Notes under the pieces: model-generated | What the model was told of the DNA's origin: nothing | Seen by the model: only the letters and a program-made list of their open reading frames with translations | Databases searched by the model: none | Part shown: positions 30,099 to 33,044 of the stretch, one piece after another | How positions within the stretch are numbered: the stretch's first letter is position 1 | Layout: each line of letters begins with the position of its first letter | Assembly (NCBI RefSeq): GCF_000280905.1 | Contig: NZ_ALAP01000028.1 | Coordinates: 1 to 33,044, forward strand | DNA from: Streptomyces sp. AA1529 | GTDB lineage: Bacteria; Actinomycetota; Actinomycetes; Streptomycetales; Streptomycetaceae | DNA: 33,044 bases | Direction: 5' to 3' | Made by a program: the position numbers and the translations under genes

Positions 30099-31013
30099 AT
30101 GGCAAGCAGCATCACCCGGCCGGACCTTCCGCAGCTCTCCGGGGAGGACGGTGTCGCCCGGCGGCTGCTGGACTCCTCGGCGAAGCTGTCCTACGACCCG
30201 CTCACCGAAGTCGACTGGGACACCCCGCTGGACGAGGACTTCCACGGCACGAGCCCGGAGTGGAGCACCCTGTTCGGCACCGCCTACTGGGCAGAGCTGA
30301 CCGACGCGCAGCGCAAGGAACTCACCCGCCAGGAAGCCGCCTCGGTGGCCGGCACCGGCATCTGGTTCGAGATGATCCTGCAGCAGATGATCCTGCGCGA
30401 CGTCTACGCCAAGGACCCGTCCCAGGAGACCGTCCAGTGGGCGCTGACGGAGATCGCCGACGAGTGCCGGCACTCGATCATGTTCGCCCGCGGGGCCAAG
30501 AAGCTCCGGGCGCCCGCCTACCAGCCCCGCCGCGTGGCCCGCGAACTCGGCCGGGCCTTCAAGACCCTCGCCTTCGGGGAGGCCGCCTACGCGGCGATCC
30601 TGGTGGCCGAGGAGGTCCTCGACGTGATGCAGCGGGACTGGATGCGCGACGAGCGGGTCGTGCCCTTCGTCCGCACCATCAACAACATCCACGTCGTCGA
30701 GGAGTCGCGGCACATGAAGTTCGCGCGCGACGAGACGCGCAAGCGGCTGGCCAAGGCCGGGTGGCTGCGCCGCCAGCTCAACGCGTTCGTCATCGCCGTC
30801 GCCTCCTACGTGATCGTCACCAGCATGGTGAACCGGAAGGTGTACGCCACCGCCGGCCTGGATGAGAGCCGCGCGCTCCGCGAGGCGGCGGCCAACGAAC
30901 ACCACAAGTCGATGCTGCGGTCGAGCTGCGCGGGACTGATGGAGTTCCTGGCCTCGGCCCGGCTGCTGACCAGGCCGGCGCTGGTCTTCTACAAGCGCGC
31001 CCACCTGATCTGA
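30099..31013 (+). CDS. AurF-type diiron oxygenase
   Basis: A 304-residue member of the AurF (p-aminobenzoate N-oxygenase) diiron family. The expected ligand pattern is present: a glutamate in the early helix (probably Glu91), Glu122 and His125 in D-E-C-R-H, a glutamate near 171-172 (A-E-E-V), His198 and Glu202 in H-V-V-E-E, and His205 in S-R-H-M. The spacing H-x3-E-x2-H matches that of AurF. These enzymes use two irons and O2 to oxidise amines or other substrates; some relatives act on fatty or aromatic compounds, so the substrate here is open. The ATG at 30099 has GAGGAG seven bases upstream. The ferredoxin/NADP reductase gene follows after 59 bases and should supply electrons. A palindromic operator lies upstream. 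Confidence 0.88.
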   Translation: MASSITRPDLPQLSGEDGVARRLLDSSAKLSYDPLTEVDWDTPLDEDFHGTSPEWSTLFGTAYWAELTDAQRKELTRQEAASVAGTGIWFEMILQQMILRDVYAKDPSQETVQWALTEIADECRHSIMFARGAKKLRAPAYQPRRVARELGRAFKTLAFGEAAYAAILVAEEVLDVMQRDWMRDERVVPFVRTINNIHVVEESRHMKFARDETRKRLAKAGWLRRQLNAFVIAVASYVIVTSMVNRKVYATAGLDESRALREAAANEHHKSMLRSSCAGLMEFLASARLLTRPALVFYKRAHLI

Positions 31014-31072
31014 CCCCGCCCGCCCGCGCCGCGGCGCTCCCGCCGCCGCACGCCGCACACGGAACCGGCCCC

Positions 31073-32746
31073 ATGACCTACGCCATCAGCCAGAACTGCT
31101 GCAACGACGCCACGTGCATCTCCGTCTGCCCGGTCAACTGCATCCACCCCACCCCCGGCGAGCGCGACTTCGGCAGCACCGAGATGCTCTACATCGACCC
31201 CGCCGCGTGCATCGACTGCGGAGCCTGCGCGGACGCCTGCCCGGTGGACGCCGTCTTCCCGGTGGAGAGCCTCACCGGGCCGCAGGGGGCGTACGCCGAG
31301 ATCAACGCCGCCTACTACGCCGACGCGCCCGCGCCCCGGCCCGCGGCGGACAGCCCCAACTTCCACTCCTGGAGCGAGCCCTCGTTCCCGCGGACCCTGC
31401 CCTCCGACTTCACCGCGCCCCGGGTGGCGATCGTCGGCACCGGTCCGGCCGGCATGTACGCCGCGGAGGACCTGCTGCTGCACACGGCGGCCGAGGTGAC
31501 CCTGCTGGACCGGCTCCCCGTGGCCGGCGGACTGCTCCGGTACGGGGTGGCGCCCGACCATCCGGCGACCAAGGGCATCGGTGACACCTTCGCCCGGTTC
31601 CACAGCCACCCGCGGGTGCGGATGCTGCTGGGTGTCGAGGTGGGCCGAGAGGTCACGGCGGAGGAGGTGAGCGCCCACCACGACGCCGTCGTCTACGCGG
31701 TCGGGGCACCCGGTGACCGGCGGCTGGGGATCCCGGGCGAGGAGACGGCCGGCTCCCTCGCCGCCACCACCTTCGTCGCCTGGTACAACGCCCATCCGGA
31801 CGTTCCGGCGGACGCGATCGACCTGTCGGCCCCGCGGGTCGTCGTGGTCGGCACCGGCAACGTCGCCCTCGACGTGGCCCGCATCCTGCTGACCGACCCG
31901 GAGGAACTGGCCGGGACGGACATCGCCGAGCACGCCCTGGCGGCCCTGCGGGCGAGCGCCGTGCGGGAGGTCGTGCTGCTGGGCCGCCGCGGCCCGCAGG
32001 ACGCCGCCTGCACCCGGCCCGAACTGCGCGCGCTGACCCGGTTGTCCGGGGTGCGGCTGACCGTGGACGACCACGACCCGCGTACCGGCGCGGCGATCGA
32101 CGCCGCGGGTCCGCAGGAGAAGGCCGCCCTGCTCCGCGGCATCCCCCGCGAGCGGGTGGACCACTCCGCTCCGGCGGCCCCCGGCCCCCGACGTCTGGTC
32201 TTCCGCTTCCACTCGGCACCAGTCGAGGTACGCGAGGCCGTCGGCGACGGCCGGGCGACAGGCGGCGACCTGGACGTCCGGGTCACCGGGGAGGCGGGCG
32301 GTACCGGCATCCGGGCGGGGATGCTGCTGCGGGCCGTCGGCTACCGGGGCGCGCCGGTCCCCGGGCTGCCCTTCGACGAGGACAGCGGGACCGTCCCGCA
32401 CGAGAGCGGGCGGGTGACCGGCCTGACCGGCAGCTACGTGGTGGGCTGGATCAAGCGGGGCCCGACCGGGGGCATCGGCGCCAACCGCTCCTGCGCGGCC
32501 GAGACCGTCGCGACCCTGCTGGGCGACGCGACCGACGGCTCCCTTCCGCGGCCCTCCGGCTCCGCCAAGGCGTTCCGGCGGCTGGCCAAGCGCCGCAGCA
32601 GCCACGTGGTCGACGCGCGGGGGCTGGCGGCCATCGACCGCGCCGAGCAGGCGCGCGGCCGCCGCGCCGGCAGGCCGCGCAGCAAGCTGGCCACCGTGCC
32701 CGAACTCGTGGACGCCGCCAAGTCCAGGCTCCCGCTCCCCCGCTGA
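31073..32746 (+). CDS. fprB: ferredoxin fused to ferredoxin-NADP reductase (FprB-like)
   Basis: A 557-residue fusion protein. The N-terminal bacterial ferredoxin (1-75) has two cysteine clusters, Cys9/10, 15, 19, 23 and Cys46, 49, 52, 56, enough for a 7Fe or 8Fe domain. The remainder is an adrenodoxin-reductase-like flavoprotein: the FAD-binding V-G-T-G-P-A-G-M-Y lies at 121-129 and the NADP-binding V-G-T-G-N-V-A-L-D at 259-267. A basic tail (about 505-557) ends the protein. Mycobacterial FprB has the same layout. It moves electrons from NADPH to ferredoxin, here most likely for the diiron oxygenase directly upstream. The ATG at 31073 lies 59 bases after the oxygenase stop; no strong ribosome site is visible. 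Confidence 0.92.
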   Translation: MTYAISQNCCNDATCISVCPVNCIHPTPGERDFGSTEMLYIDPAACIDCGACADACPVDAVFPVESLTGPQGAYAEINAAYYADAPAPRPAADSPNFHSWSEPSFPRTLPSDFTAPRVAIVGTGPAGMYAAEDLLLHTAAEVTLLDRLPVAGGLLRYGVAPDHPATKGIGDTFARFHSHPRVRMLLGVEVGREVTAEEVSAHHDAVVYAVGAPGDRRLGIPGEETAGSLAATTFVAWYNAHPDVPADAIDLSAPRVVVVGTGNVALDVARILLTDPEELAGTDIAEHALAALRASAVREVVLLGRRGPQDAACTRPELRALTRLSGVRLTVDDHDPRTGAAIDAAGPQEKAALLRGIPRERVDHSAPAAPGPRRLVFRFHSAPVEVREAVGDGRATGGDLDVRVTGEAGGTGIRAGMLLRAVGYRGAPVPGLPFDEDSGTVPHESGRVTGLTGSYVVGWIKRGPTGGIGANRSCAAETVATLLGDATDGSLPRPSGSAKAFRRLAKRRSSHVVDARGLAAIDRAEQARGRRAGRPRSKLATVPELVDAAKSRLPLPR

Positions 32747-32964
32747 CCGGCGACGCAGCCGGACGGTGCGGCGCCCGGCGGCGGCCCCATCCGGGAACGC
32801 CCTCGCCGGCCTCCCCGTCCGGCCCTCCGGATCCCGTTCCGGCCCCGCCGTCCGGGCCGCCCCGCCCGGGGCACCGCGGCGGGACGGCCGGCGGCTGCTG
32901 GCAGCTTGATTCCGAGGGCTCGTAGCCGTCGGCCGCCGGCGCGTGATGTCGCATGTCGCCGCCC

Positions 32965-33044
32965 TCACTCGTCCCGCGCGCACAAGCGGACCTCCCCGAT
33001 GGTCCGACCGGCGAGCAGGTCGCCGTATGGGGGCAACTCGCCGA
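32965..33044 (-). CDS. partial C-terminus of an unidentified protein
   Basis: A minus-strand frame enters from the right edge and ends at a TGA (32965-32967). The visible 25 or so residues include P-P-Y-G-D-L-L-A-G-R-T-I-G-E-V-R-L, a balanced composition unlike the low-complexity translations of the other frames here. It converges with the reductase gene. Too short to identify. Confidence 0.4.
   Translation of the reverse strand, partial: GELPPYGDLLAGRTIGEVRLCARDE

Noticed and set aside
32747..32964. Possible gene in the stretch after the reductase gene
   Set aside because: Translations in all frames are low-complexity and no ribosome site with a start was found.
30989..32983. Minus-strand open frame opposite the ferredoxin/NADP reductase gene
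   Set aside because: Antisense shadow of a gene with intact FAD, NADP and iron-sulfur motifs.

Overview
The window looks like chromosomal DNA of a Streptomyces species or close relative. G+C is very high, the genes have strong G/C third-position bias, and several families typical of that group occur (DUF4232 lipoprotein, DUF5133 protein, SigB/SigF/SigG-type sigma factor, SpoIIE-type phosphatases). I saw no tRNA, rRNA, CRISPR array, insertion sequence or prophage. The A+T-rich patches lie between genes and mostly coincide with recognisable regulatory sites.

Layout: (1) 1-8.3 kb holds a His-rich secreted protein, a DUF4232 lipoprotein, glutaminase, two divergent SpoIIE-type phosphatases (one a membrane sensor carrying its own ATPase domain, one GAF-linked) and an alpha/beta hydrolase. 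(2) 8.3-13.4 kb holds a two-CBS protein, a TetR repressor and a divergent three-gene molybdenum hydroxylase operon of the PaoABC type. The promoter between repressor and operon carries two copies of one 18-bp palindrome. (3) 13.5-18.7 kb holds a LysR regulator divergent from an FAD amine/amino-acid oxidoreductase, a DUF1338 (HglS-type) 2-oxoadipate dioxygenase and an ALDH7-type semialdehyde dehydrogenase. This gene set matches lysine/pipecolate/2-aminoadipate breakdown. (4) 18.9-24.9 kb holds a short-chain dehydrogenase, an orphan small protein, a divergent pair of DUF1990 genes and a MarR-MMPL exporter unit with a long palindrome before the exporter. (5) 25.0-29.7 kb, all on the minus strand, holds a phospholipase-D/cardiolipin-synthase-like enzyme, a DUF5133 protein, a SigB-type sigma factor with an extra C-terminal DNA-binding-like domain, an RsbW-like ATPase and a small membrane protein. 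(6) 29.9-32.7 kb holds an AurF-type diiron oxygenase and an FprB-type ferredoxin/NADP reductase, preceded by a 29-bp palindrome. A partial gene probably runs off the right edge.

Working together: the phosphatases, the RsbW-like ATPase and the sigma factor are components of a partner-switching stress response, although no STAS anti-anti-sigma gene is present. The LysR cluster could carry piperideine-6-carboxylate through 2-aminoadipate and 2-oxoadipate to 2-hydroxyglutarate, with at most a transaminase supplied from elsewhere. The AurF/FprB pair forms a self-contained oxygenase with its own NADPH-to-ferredoxin electron supply. The most unusual single protein is the sigma factor with a second, excisionase/MerR-like DNA-binding domain.
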